A stretch of 64,000 nucleotides of DNA from Colwellia sp. 75C3 (GTDB taxonomy: Bacteria; Pseudomonadota; Gammaproteobacteria; Enterobacterales; Alteromonadaceae): contig NZ_PJAU01000053.1 of NCBI RefSeq assembly GCF_002836255.1, positions 1 through 64,000 on the forward strand, read 5' to 3'. This document shows positions 1 to 8,630 of the stretch, piece by piece. Position 1 is the first letter of the stretch, and each line of letters starts with the position of its first letter. A program made the translations under genes and the position numbers. Under the pieces are notes generated by a model, which was not told the DNA's origin, did no database searches, and was given only the letters and a program-made list of their open reading frames with translations.

Positions 1-540
1 AATTGATAAAACCGAGCTGCTATTAACAAAAATGATCCAGCACTACTGTTTATAATTTTTAGCACCCATATCAACGAATAAATTGATAAAACCGAGCTGC
101 TATTAACAAAAATGATCCAGCACTACTGTTTATAATTTTTAGCACCCATATCAACGAATAAATTGATAAAACCGAGCTGCTGTTAACAAAAATGATCCAG
201 CATTACTGTTTATAATTTTTAGCAGCCATATCAACGAAGAAATTGATAAAACCGAGCTGCTGTTAACAAAAATAATTCAGCATTACTGTTTATAATTTTT
301 AGCAGCCATATCAACGAAGAAATTGATAAAACCGAGCTGCTGTTAACAAAAATAATTCAGCATTACTGTTTATAATTTTTAGCAGCCATATCAACGAATA
401 AATTGATAAAACCGAGCTGCTATTATCAAAAATGATCCAGCATTACTGTTTATAATTTTTAGCAGCCATATCAACGAATAAATTGATAAAACCGAGCTGC
501 TATTAACAAAAATGATCCAGCACTACTGTTTATAATATTT
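1..540. repeat. 80-bp tandem repeat array, seven units
   Basis: Units start at 1, 81, 161, 241, 321, 401 and 481. The first two are identical, the others differ at a few positions, and the seventh decays after about position 535. The array probably continues left of the window. Each unit is an imperfect palindrome: TTGATA and GCTGCT near the left are matched by AGCAGC and TATCAA near the right, with AAAAAT/ATTTTT inside. No gene lies within it. Function unknown. Confidence 0.95.
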
Positions 541-623
541 TTCAGTCATATTAATCGTATGGCTGCATTTTAAAATTTTACTTCATTAGCGGTTAACTAA
601 ATAAAATCAGATGTTGCCTTTAT

Positions 624-664
624 GTTGCCTTTATTTAAGCTCTCAAACCTTAAATAAAGGCAAC
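624..664. terminator. Perfect 16-bp inverted repeat, probable terminator
   Basis: GTTGCCTTTATTTAAG at 624-639 is exactly matched by CTTAAATAAAGGCAAC at 649-664, with a 9-nt loop. It lies 27 bp past the stop of the minus-strand gene 691-2070. There is no clean T-run, so intrinsic termination is inferred from position and stem strength. TGTTGCCTTTAT is also directly repeated at about 612-634. Confidence 0.55.
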
Positions 665-690
665 TGGACGAATACCGATATTGAATAACA

Positions 691-2070
691 TTATGAGTCG
701 GCTTTGTTCCAAAGGTTTTGATTTACTTTTACAGAGAAAAATTCATTAGCGTGCCAGCAGCGAGGAAGCAAATCCAATTCCTTTCGCTCTTGAGAATTTG
801 AACTTAATAATTCTAATATTTCGTTCAAACGCTCTTTACTCAATCTTGCTAACTTCTTTGCCGTTTGAGTAAAATAAAGGTTACTATTATTTGGGATCAA
901 TAAATTTTGTCCATAACCAATAAACGTTAATTTCCGTGTTGCCATTCTGCAATTGGGGTGTTCAGCTTTTACTGGATACAAATTATTCACAATAGCATAC
1001 TCATAGCACTCCCCTTGCTCTCCAATTCCGCCTAACGGCATATACACAATGCCAAAACCTTGTGGGAACATGCCGGTAATGGCGTATAAGGAATCAACGA
1101 CACTTTGTGAACAGGCACCAAGCTCTGCATTTTTATTGAGTACTTGGAAGACTTGGGGCAATAACTTGTAGTTATAATTTTCTTTGGTTGACAGGATGAT
1201 TGACGTATAAATTTGTGGGACCTTTAATACGTTACCAATCGTATTTTTGGGATTAACACTCGTTTTTAATAACAACTTGATAAAGGAAAGTTTACCTTGC
1301 TCGTCCACCAGGAATTTATCACGCTCAATCTTAGTATTGCCAACAAATGTTGGCATGCCAATGCCCTCACTTAGATATTTCAACGTTTCACGATAGTTAA
1401 TCTGTAGTAATTCTTTCCGTTCCTTAACCTCTAACGTACGAAAGGGATCTAACGTGCCATTACCACCACAAAGTACAGCTTGAGCTTTAGGGTGATAATT
1501 ACCAATATCTTGCAATAATGCAGCCATAACAAGCGGGATTTTTACTTGCGCAGTAAAACGTTGATGAGCATCACTATCATGACTAGCAAAATGAATATAT
1601 TGCTTAGGGGTAACATCGATTAAGAATTTATTGATGTATGGCTCAGCCATATGGCCTTCAAGAATTAAACGGTCGAGTAAGCGTAGGCATAATACCGCTT
1701 TATAAATCGATTTACTCTGTTCATTACTCGTAGCAACACGCCTGCCTTCTGTAGGACTTATAAGTTGAATGGTACCCAAGAATTGTGATGATTTTCTGTT
1801 ATTTTCAGCATAGCTTTCACCTTCCGCCAGCTCAATAATAGCAAGGGAGATAGACAATAAACTAGAGTGACGCTCAGTACGCTGCATCTGTTCAAGCTGA
1901 GACTCATCTGTAGATATTTTTTCATCTGAAGGACGAAATTCTTCATGTTCAAAATATCCGATAGCGCGATCTAACAAAGAGTCTTTCACGGCACTTCGCC
2001 CGTAGACTTTTGCTAACAAATACTGAATTTGTCGAGTGTAATGTGTTTGGTGGGGAGAGTCTTTAGCCAT
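691..2070 (-). CDS. Hypothetical protein, 459 aa
   Basis: I do not recognise this family with certainty. The protein is soluble, with no signal peptide or membrane segment. It has a helical stretch with ALLQDIGNYHP at about residue 190, which faintly recalls an HD-type phosphohydrolase motif, but no complete HD or HD-GYP signature is present. The C-terminal part has a Cys-containing segment (HPNCRMATRKLTF) and ends with a helix-rich tail. It reads leftwards as a single gene. A perfect 17-bp inverted repeat lies upstream (2146-2199) and a perfect 16-bp one downstream (624-664). Length, codon use and the clean ATG start near 2070 support a real gene; function is unassigned. Confidence 0.75.
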   Translation of the reverse strand: MAKDSPHQTHYTRQIQYLLAKVYGRSAVKDSLLDRAIGYFEHEEFRPSDEKISTDESQLEQMQRTERHSSLLSISLAIIELAEGESYAENNRKSSQFLGTIQLISPTEGRRVATSNEQSKSIYKAVLCLRLLDRLILEGHMAEPYINKFLIDVTPKQYIHFASHDSDAHQRFTAQVKIPLVMAALLQDIGNYHPKAQAVLCGGNGTLDPFRTLEVKERKELLQINYRETLKYLSEGIGMPTFVGNTKIERDKFLVDEQGKLSFIKLLLKTSVNPKNTIGNVLKVPQIYTSIILSTKENYNYKLLPQVFQVLNKNAELGACSQSVVDSLYAITGMFPQGFGIVYMPLGGIGEQGECYEYAIVNNLYPVKAEHPNCRMATRKLTFIGYGQNLLIPNNSNLYFTQTAKKLARLSKERLNEILELLSSNSQERKELDLLPRCWHANEFFSVKVNQNLWNKADS

Positions 2071-2145
2071 TGCACCGCAAGAATGAATAAATAATATCTA
2101 TCATGCTAGTAATAATAGCTAAAAGCAATAGTTAGGCAAGGAGCT

Positions 2146-2199
2146 ATTACTTTGATGAACAAAATAAATAATGCTATTAACATTGTTCATCAAAGTAAT
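2146..2199. repeat. Perfect 17-bp inverted repeat, 20-nt loop
   Basis: ATTACTTTGATGAACAA at 2146-2162 is exactly complementary to TTGTTCATCAAAGTAAT at 2183-2199. It lies about 75 bp upstream of the start of the minus-strand gene 691-2070, between that gene and metL. It could be a structured leader, an operator or a small mobile palindrome. Confidence 0.8.
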
Positions 2200-2277
2200 T
2201 ACAGTTCAATGTGTCGACACCTAGCGAATATATAGCCGTTAACCTGCAAAGTGCAGATTTTAAATGCTAGGAATATA

Positions 2278-2313
2278 ATACCAATCAGACCAATAAATTA
2301 ATCTGCTTGGTAT
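2278..2313. repeat. Short ATACCAAT palindrome
   Basis: ATACCAATCAGA at 2278-2289 and TCTGCTTGGTAT at 2302-2313 are inverted with one mismatch and a 12-nt loop. The ends resemble those of the longer element at 17757-17915 (ATACCAATTCCG), so both may belong to one palindromic repeat family of this genome. Confidence 0.6.
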
Positions 2314-2364
2314 TACACAAAACATAGGCTATTAGTTACAGCTATTACTCGCAGTAACTTACTA

Positions 2365-2674
2365 GGGGCTGTTGACCTTTCGCGGTTAAATTTTGTTCGA
2401 GATAAAAACGTTTTAATCGCGGCGGGTAGTGTGTAGCCTAGTCATTATAAGCAAAGACTGCTCAACAAAGAGTAAAATGTTTTTAGCCGAATCCTTCGGA
2501 CAGCGTTTGTTGGTCATTTTTACAGCGTCATCGCCTTTTTAAGTGACGCTGCATGGATGTAGCTTATTAGACAATGCAGGAGCTATTGTCCTGAAAACCA
2601 CATTACAAAGACTCTACCTTGTATAAATACCCAACAAATAGCTGCAAAAATAATCTCGAGAGATCAACAGGCCC
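2365..2674. mobile_element. MITE-like element with TA duplication
   Basis: The ends are inverted: GGGGCTGTTGACCT at 2365-2378 and AGATCAACAGGCCC at 2661-2674, matching at 12 of 14 positions. Both ends are flanked by TA (2363-2364 and 2675-2676), as expected for a TA target duplication of the Tc1/mariner-IS630 type. The 310-bp interior has no ORF but does have a perfect hairpin, CAGCGTCA at 2523-2530 with TGACGCTG at 2544-2551. The right end abuts metL: its stop codon TAG (minus strand) is the target TA plus the first G of the element. That it is non-autonomous and mobile is inferred. Confidence 0.7.
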
Positions 2675-5220
2675 TAATTTATACCTTTTATTTTCACTTG
2701 ATTTTGTTTGTGCGCCAGCTGCTGACAAGTTTTAACGAGATCTGAATGTAAACCACCCGCGGTAACATCTCGCCCAGCTCCTGGTCCACTAATAATTAAT
2801 GGATTGTCTTGGTACCATTGACTACTTATTTGGAAAATGTTGTCGCAGGGTGTTAAGTTGGCAAAAGCATCACTTTGAAATAAGACTTCTAAACTCACTT
2901 TTGCGCTAACGCCTGTGGCTTCATTATGCTGAAAACGAGCAACATAGCGAATACACTTCCCGATGCTATTTGCGTCAGATAACGCTGTGGCAAAGTACTC
3001 ATCTAACTCATTAGCTCTGGCTAAAAAATCACTGGTTGATAATGACTGTAATGCCTCAGGCACTAAATTTTGACAATCAATATCTTCTAATGCTAATTCA
3101 AAGCCTGCTTTACGCGCTAAAATTAATAATTTACGCTGAACGTCTCGACCTGATAAATCTTCACGAGGGTCTGGTTCGGTAATACCTTGTGCTAAAGCAT
3201 TTAATAACAGTTCTGAAAATTTTGAACTGCCATCATACGTTTCAAATAACCAAGAAAGTGTACCTGAAAATATACCAGATATTTCACTAATACTGTCGCC
3301 ACTTTGACGTAAGTCATCAATAGCATAATTGATCGGTAAACCTGCACCAACAGTAGTATTGCCTAACCATAAACTGTTATTGCTATCCGCGGTATTTACT
3401 AAATTATTATAATGAGCAGTACTACTTGAAGCAGCCCATTTATTGGCACCGATGATATGAATACCTAAAGAAAAAATTTGTTCATACAATAAACTGAAAT
3501 CTTCACTTGGGGTGATATCGACAACAATTAACTCGTCATATGGGTTCTGAGTCAACCAAGTAATAAGCTGTTCACTATCGTAATCTTGTGCTTCTTGAGC
3601 GAAGAGTGACGTGGCTTGATTTACATCAATACCATCATTGTTGATCAAGGCTTTTTTCGACGATAGTAAGCCAACTAAGTGCAAATTTTCTAACGCGTAT
3701 ACTTTGTTAAGCTGCGCTGGTAATAATTCTAAAAAGCGTTCACCTATATTACCCATACCCGCAACGACTAAACCAATATGACGAGCATCTTTTGTCATTT
3801 CATGGTGAACCGTATTTAAGAGTTCGATAGAACAAGACTCAGGTAAAACAGCGATAACACTATGGCTATTATCACTACCCACTAAGTTTAATGGTTTAGC
3901 TGTTTTTAATGAACGTTTAAAGCGCGCTCTAATATCACCACGTTCAGCCACTCGATGACCAACGGTTGCGATAATAGCTACGGGTCTAAAGCTGATTTCA
4001 ACATCATGACTCGCCAACCACTGACTTAATGATTTTTGTTGTGCTTGGGTGATAACCATAAAACCTTTCTGGTCATCCATACAAATAGGGGAGAATTCTG
4101 CTTTAGCATTAGCAGCCGCCTCTCCGATAAAACTCACTGATTGCGCTAGCAGTAAATCATTAAGGTAAGTTACTGATAACTCTTGTTTAGCTATTTGACC
4201 AAAACGACCTATTTCAGTCCCTATGACTTGTGCATCAAAACTACTGGCAACATGTAAATGGGTGTGATGTTCACTTAATGGATTAATAAGCGGTAATAAT
4301 GTTTTGGCATGTAAAACAGGGTTACCTAAACGTCCTAGCTCTTTTGCAACACCGTTAGGTAAGCGATGTAGTTTTCTAGCACTGGGCACTACACGAGGAT
4401 CGGCACTATAAATACCATCGACATCAGTCCACAAAGTAACATTACCTGCAGCAACTAAAGAAGCAATAATGGTGGCAGAATAATCACTACCGTTACGGCC
4501 TAAAGTACAACTTTTCCCTCGAGTATCTTTACTGATATAGCCGGTAATAACGGCTAACTTACCAAATTGACGTCGTTGTCTTAATTGCGCCGCACTTATC
4601 GCAGTATCAACCACACAACTTTGTTCATTGTCGATAACGAGAAAATCACGAGAATCAATGAAATTACTTGGGCAAACCTGCTCATTAAGTAACGCTGACA
4701 ACAACCTTGCTGACCACACTTCACCTAAGGCTAAAATATCATTATGGTGCTGAACAATATCATCGGCTAACCAAGCAGTTAATTGCTCAATGTCTTTATT
4801 CAAGCGAAGCAATAATTGCTTGGTATTATTGCCATTTAATAATTCAGTAATTAACTCTGCTTGCGCTTTCGCCAATGCAGTAATAGCTTGCGTTAAGCTA
4901 TCATTTGTTTGTATGCCTTGGTCAGCAATAGTTTTTTCAACCAGAGAATAAATAGCAAATAAACTATCGGTAGTTTTACCATTAGCTGATACCACGACAA
5001 TATCGTTTAACTGACAATTTTCACGGATAATTTCAAGGGCACGTTTAATGCATTTGGCCGTAGCTAATGAACTACCACCAAATTTGTGTACTTGAATGGC
5101 ATGTTTAGCCAATTTATTTTCTGCGGTTACTTCAGTGACAAGTTCATGCTCCGCAATATTTTTGCTTCGCACTGCTTTATCTTCGTTGACCGTCTTTAAG
5201 GTAATATTTTCTTGTGTCAT
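2674..5220 (-). CDS. metL: Bifunctional aspartokinase II/homoserine dehydrogenase II
   Basis: Cytosolic enzyme of the aspartate family pathway. It phosphorylates aspartate and later reduces aspartate semialdehyde to homoserine, feeding methionine synthesis. The 848 aa protein has an N-terminal kinase domain starting with HKFGGSSLA at about residue 45, a diverged regulatory linker, and a dehydrogenase domain with the NAD(P) motif VVAGMGNIGERF near residue 485, then NTTVGAGLPI and a C-terminal catalytic region with GRDVQRKLLILAR. It is slightly longer than E. coli MetL (810 aa). It follows metB by about 50 bp on the same strand, which matches the E. coli metBL operon, and MetJ control through the upstream Met boxes is expected. 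Oddity: the stop codon is formed at the junction with a MITE-like element, so the last residues may not be ancestral. The adjacency to metB favours MetL over ThrA. Confidence 0.95.
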   Translation of the reverse strand: MTQENITLKTVNEDKAVRSKNIAEHELVTEVTAENKLAKHAIQVHKFGGSSLATAKCIKRALEIIRENCQLNDIVVVSANGKTTDSLFAIYSLVEKTIADQGIQTNDSLTQAITALAKAQAELITELLNGNNTKQLLLRLNKDIEQLTAWLADDIVQHHNDILALGEVWSARLLSALLNEQVCPSNFIDSRDFLVIDNEQSCVVDTAISAAQLRQRRQFGKLAVITGYISKDTRGKSCTLGRNGSDYSATIIASLVAAGNVTLWTDVDGIYSADPRVVPSARKLHRLPNGVAKELGRLGNPVLHAKTLLPLINPLSEHHTHLHVASSFDAQVIGTEIGRFGQIAKQELSVTYLNDLLLAQSVSFIGEAAANAKAEFSPICMDDQKGFMVITQAQQKSLSQWLASHDVEISFRPVAIIATVGHRVAERGDIRARFKRSLKTAKPLNLVGSDNSHSVIAVLPESCSIELLNTVHHEMTKDARHIGLVVAGMGNIGERFLELLPAQLNKVYALENLHLVGLLSSKKALINNDGIDVNQATSLFAQEAQDYDSEQLITWLTQNPYDELIVVDITPSEDFSLLYEQIFSLGIHIIGANKWAASSSTAHYNNLVNTADSNNSLWLGNTTVGAGLPINYAIDDLRQSGDSISEISGIFSGTLSWLFETYDGSSKFSELLLNALAQGITEPDPREDLSGRDVQRKLLILARKAGFELALEDIDCQNLVPEALQSLSTSDFLARANELDEYFATALSDANSIGKCIRYVARFQHNEATGVSAKVSLEVLFQSDAFANLTPCDNIFQISSQWYQDNPLIISGPGAGRDVTAGGLHSDLVKTCQQLAHKQNQVKIKGIN

Positions 5221-5271
5221 CTGTCTGCCTGCTTAACTGCTAGATTATTATCACAATTGTTTATTTAATGT

Positions 5272-6438
5272 TTACTGTTGGCTTTGCGTTAAACCATGCG
5301 CTAAATCAGCCAATATATCTTCAATATCTTCAATACCGACTGATATACGCACTAAGGATTGGGTAATGCCTGCTTCTAACTGGTCGGCTATTTCCATTCC
5401 TGCGTGTGTCATAGTTGATGGGTGACTAATTAAACTCTCAACACCACCTAATGATTGCGCTAAGGTGAACAACTCAAGGTTATCAAATAATTTTTTAACT
5501 GCTTCAACGCCACCCTTAACTTCGAAACTTAACATTGCACCATAACCAAATTGCTGTTTTTTGGCAATATCATGTCCTTTGTGCTCAGGTAAACCAGGAA
5601 AATATATTGCATCAATAGCATCATGATTTTTAAGAAAGTCGGCTACTTGCAACGCATTTTCTTGATGTTGCTTCATTCGTACAGGTAACGTTTTTAAACC
5701 ACGTAACGCTAAGAAACTATCAAAGGCACTACCCGTAATGCCGATACAGTTGGCCCACCACGCAAGTGTTGCACCTAATTCTGCAGTTTTGGTGACTAAA
5801 ACACCGCCAACAACATCACTATGACCATTAATGTATTTAGTGGTTGAGTGGAAAACTATATCAGCGCCAAGCGTTAAAGGTTGTTGTAATGCTGGCGATA
5901 AGAAGGTGTTATCTACCGCGACTAAGGCACCAACGCCATGACATGCTTTGGTGACTGCTTCAATATCGACGATACGTAATAAAGGATTGCTTGGGCTCTC
6001 CAGTAAAACTAATTTAGGTTTGTGTGCTAAGGCTTTATCGAGTGCTTGTTGATCATTTTGGTCAACAACAATAAGTTTGAACTGGCCACGCTTAGCTAAA
6101 TGGGTAAATAATCTAAAACTACCACCATAACAATCATGTGGAATAACAACCGTGTCATCAACCGACAATAACTGACAAAGTAAATGTACTGCGGCCATGC
6201 CTGTACTGGTAACAATACCAACACTACCTTGCTCTAAATCTGCAATCACTTCAGCAAAAGTCGCTCGCGTCGGATTACCCGTTCGAGAATAGTCAAATTG
6301 ACGTTTGTCATTAAAACCCTTTAATGAATACGTACTGGATAAATGAATAGGAGCAACGACAGCGCCATGATGCTGATCGGTATTAATGCCTGCTCTTACT
6401 GCCGAAGTGGTAATATTACTTTTGTGATTAATCGACAT
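5272..6438 (-). CDS. metB: Cystathionine gamma-synthase
   Basis: PLP enzyme joining an activated homoserine ester with cysteine to give cystathionine in methionine synthesis. The 388 aa protein (E. coli 386) has the Cys/Met-metabolism PLP fold: YSRTGNPTR near the N-terminus, the PLP lysine in HSTTKYINGHSD at about residue 200, and the C-terminal GGVESLISHPSTMTHA. The ATG at 6438 is chosen because GGAG lies 6 nt upstream; a TTG four codons further upstream overlaps that ribosome-binding site. It is the first gene of a metB-metL operon and diverges from metJ, with two Met-box clusters between them, so repression by MetJ with S-adenosylmethionine is expected. Cystathionine beta-lyase and gamma-lyase are related, but the context favours MetB. 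Confidence 0.95.
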   Translation of the reverse strand: MSINHKSNITTSAVRAGINTDQHHGAVVAPIHLSSTYSLKGFNDKRQFDYSRTGNPTRATFAEVIADLEQGSVGIVTSTGMAAVHLLCQLLSVDDTVVIPHDCYGGSFRLFTHLAKRGQFKLIVVDQNDQQALDKALAHKPKLVLLESPSNPLLRIVDIEAVTKACHGVGALVAVDNTFLSPALQQPLTLGADIVFHSTTKYINGHSDVVGGVLVTKTAELGATLAWWANCIGITGSAFDSFLALRGLKTLPVRMKQHQENALQVADFLKNHDAIDAIYFPGLPEHKGHDIAKKQQFGYGAMLSFEVKGGVEAVKKLFDNLELFTLAQSLGGVESLISHPSTMTHAGMEIADQLEAGITQSLVRISVGIEDIEDILADLAHGLTQSQQ

Positions 6439-6490
6439 ATTGTTCTCCAATGGTTATCACTTTTGCGTGAAATTGTTATAAATTACGTTT

Positions 6491-6522
6491 AGATGTTTGG
6501 ACGTCTATAACTCTAAACACTT
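6491..6522. promoter_or_regulatory. Met-box cluster 1 (MetJ operator)
   Basis: Four adjacent 8-mers resemble the MetJ consensus AGACGTCT: AGATGTTT, GGACGTCT, ATAACTCT and AAACACTT. The second is the best match. The cluster is proximal to metB. MetJ binds such tandem 8-bp boxes cooperatively. Confidence 0.85.
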
Positions 6523-6546
6523 TCATTAATAGGGTCAAGTATTTTT

Positions 6547-6570
6547 AGACTTCTAAACTTCTACTTGACT
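6547..6570. promoter_or_regulatory. Met-box cluster 2 (MetJ operator)
   Basis: Three adjacent 8-mers, AGACTTCT, AAACTTCT and ACTTGACT, resemble AGACGTCT. They lie 24 bp from cluster 1 and about 70 bp from the metJ start, so they may serve metJ autoregulation as well as metBL. Confidence 0.8.
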
Positions 6571-6641
6571 GCTTTTATGCAACAGGTAAAATCTACACTA
6601 TTACAATATAGAATACGTTATAACAAAACAGAGGAATATTC

Positions 6642-6971
6642 ATGGCTCAGTGGAATGACGAGTATATAAATCCCTATGCCGAACACGGTAAAAAGAGCGA
6701 GCAAGTAAAGAAGATTACCGTTTCTATTCCTTTGCGCGTCTTAAAAGTGTTGACCGATGAACGCACCAGACGTCAAGTTAACAACCTTCGTCATGCAACC
6801 AATAGTGAATTGTTATGTGAAGCGTTTTTACACGCCTTTACTGGACAGCCTTTACCTGACGATGAAGATTTAGCAAAAGATAATAATGAAAAGTTACCTG
6901 CGAGTGTTAGACGCTTGCTTGAAGCCAAAGGTATTACTGATTTTAGTGCTTACGAAGTTGAAGATGAATAA
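6642..6971 (+). CDS. metJ: Methionine repressor MetJ
   Basis: Ribbon-helix-helix repressor that uses S-adenosylmethionine as corepressor and controls methionine biosynthesis genes. The 109 aa protein (E. coli 105) carries the family's DNA-contacting beta strand [23 protein letters not shown] and the helix segment [23 protein letters not shown]. The C-terminus is an acidic tail. The start has AGAGGAA 7 nt upstream. It is divergent from metBL, with operators in the shared intergenic region, and is followed by a strong bidirectional terminator, so it is monocistronic. Confidence 0.97.
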   Translation: MAQWNDEYINPYAEHGKKSEQVKKITVSIPLRVLKVLTDERTRRQVNNLRHATNSELLCEAFLHAFTGQPLPDDEDLAKDNNEKLPASVRRLLEAKGITDFSAYEVEDE

Positions 6972-6997
6972 CGTTAGAAAATTCAATTAAGCAGTCT

Positions 6998-7027
6998 AAA
7001 AAAGGTACTTTACTAAGTACCTTTTTT
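6998..7027. terminator. Terminator after metJ
   Basis: AAAAAAGGTACTT at 6998-7010 pairs with AAGTACCTTTTTT at 7015-7027 around a TACT loop. It has a T-run on the plus strand and an A-run allowing use in both directions. Confidence 0.9.
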
Positions 7028-7249
7028 ATTGCACTTTTATTAAAGAATACCCAAGCAATATAGAACTATTGATAAAGCCAACTGAAATCTAATATAGAAA
7101 GTAATAATGGGCTTTTAATGTAGCTTAAAAACTTTAAATAGATCAAGAGCCGGTTATTTTTCACTCATCGAAATGTGTTAGTATTTCATTAGCCGACAAT
7201 ACTCACTTTGATAGTGACTTTTTTATTCCTTTTACCTTAGGCGATTACT

Positions 7250-8530
7250 TTGAGTAAAGAAAAAAATACAGCCACCGCTTTTGATTCCATAAAAGGTCAA
7301 GTATTGAATAGTATAGATTCCTTTATCTATACCAAAGATTTATCGGGTAAGTATACCTATGCCAACCAAGCTGTTTTAGATCTATTTGAGAAAAGCTTGA
7401 CTGAGGTTGTCGGCTTTGATGACAGTCATTTTTTTGATTTGGCGCTATCTAAACAATTACAAATAAATGATCGCTTAGTCATGGACCAAGCTTTGCGGGT
7501 TGAAAGTGAAGAAAGTAACTTTATCAAAGCTAAAAATGAAATGCATATTTTTAAGGTGGTCAAAAAACCTCTTTATAACTGTGACGGTATCGTTGATGGT
7601 ATGTGTGGTATATCTACTGATATTACTGCAGAAAAAAAGCTGCAAGAACAAGTAAATGAGCAAAGCTATTTACTTGATACCATGCTAAATAATATCGATG
7701 CCCATATTTATGTTAAAGATTCCGAACGCACCTTTTTATACATAAATTCCCGCGTGGCTGAATTATTTGGCGACAAGGCAGAGAATATCATTGGTAAAAA
7801 AGATACTGAGGTTTTACCCGAAGAAGTGGCTGAGCACTTTTATCAATCAGATAAGCAGGTTTTTGAAACCAATAAAAAACAAGTAATAGAAGAGACTACA
7901 GAAAATGACGAGGGTGGTACCTGTCATTACATCAGCACTAAAGTTCCTTTTAATCGGCCTGATAAATTACCTGCGTTAATTGGCTTCTCAACTGACGTAA
8001 CTGAATTGTTCAAGCTCAAAGAAGAGTTTAAAAAACTAGCTAATACTGATCCATTAACCAATTTATATAATCGACGTTTCTTCACCGAACAATCAGGAAA
8101 AGAATACCAGCGAGCAAAACGCTACTCATTATCTATGACCCTTATTTCCATTGATATTGATCACTTCAAAAGCATCAATGACCAATATGGTCATCCTGCT
8201 GGCGATCAAGTATTAATCGAAGTTGCCAAGCAACTTCAAGAAAATTTAAGACAAACGGATATTCTAGCGCGTATCGGTGGTGAAGAGTTTTCTATTCTTT
8301 TACCTGAAACATCACCTCAATCTGCTATGGCATTTGCAGAGCGCATTAGAGAAGAACAAAGTAAGTTAACAATTATCGGGGACTGGCAAGGTGAAATAAC
8401 ACTTTCAGTGAGCATTGGGGTTTCAAGCTTCCTCGCCACTGATGAAGCCTTTGATGACTTATTCTCTCGCGCTGACAAAGCGTTATATCAAGCTAAAAAT
8501 TCAGGGAGAAATAAGGTTTTCTACTTATAA
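7250..8530 (+). CDS. PAS-PAS-GGDEF diguanylate cyclase
   Basis: Predicted cytosolic sensor making cyclic di-GMP. The 426 aa protein has two PAS domains (about residues 15-130 and 140-255; both have the YxKDxxxxYxxxN pattern, SFIYTKDLSGKYTYAN and AHIYVKDSERTFLYIN), each ending in a PAC-like GxSTDxTE segment. A GGDEF domain follows, with active-site GGEEF at 343-347. An RxxD inhibitory site, RQTD, lies five residues before GGEEF, so product feedback inhibition is likely retained. There is no membrane segment, so the signal is probably intracellular (redox, light or small molecule; no cofactor can be assigned). The start is TTG with a weak TAGG upstream. The gene stands alone after metJ, with no partner phosphodiesterase adjacent. 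Confidence 0.9.
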   Translation: MSKEKNTATAFDSIKGQVLNSIDSFIYTKDLSGKYTYANQAVLDLFEKSLTEVVGFDDSHFFDLALSKQLQINDRLVMDQALRVESEESNFIKAKNEMHIFKVVKKPLYNCDGIVDGMCGISTDITAEKKLQEQVNEQSYLLDTMLNNIDAHIYVKDSERTFLYINSRVAELFGDKAENIIGKKDTEVLPEEVAEHFYQSDKQVFETNKKQVIEETTENDEGGTCHYISTKVPFNRPDKLPALIGFSTDVTELFKLKEEFKKLANTDPLTNLYNRRFFTEQSGKEYQRAKRYSLSMTLISIDIDHFKSINDQYGHPAGDQVLIEVAKQLQENLRQTDILARIGGEEFSILLPETSPQSAMAFAERIREEQSKLTIIGDWQGEITLSVSIGVSSFLATDEAFDDLFSRADKALYQAKNSGRNKVFYL

Positions 8531-8630
8531 AAAATGCCAATATTTTAATACTAGCGTTCTCTTAGTACAGCACGCTTAACTTAACTACGTAACTAACCAA
8601 TCACTGGGTTAGTCACGTAGTTGATTAGCA

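Noticed and set aside
1-540. Possible CRISPR array
   Set aside because: The unit is repeated in full, with no unique spacers and no cas genes.
1758-1952. 64-codon frame within the first gene
   Set aside because: Shadow of the coding frame of 691-2070.
2365-2674. rRNA or tRNA fragment
   Set aside because: No cloverleaf or conserved rRNA stretches; terminal repeats and TA flanks explain it better.
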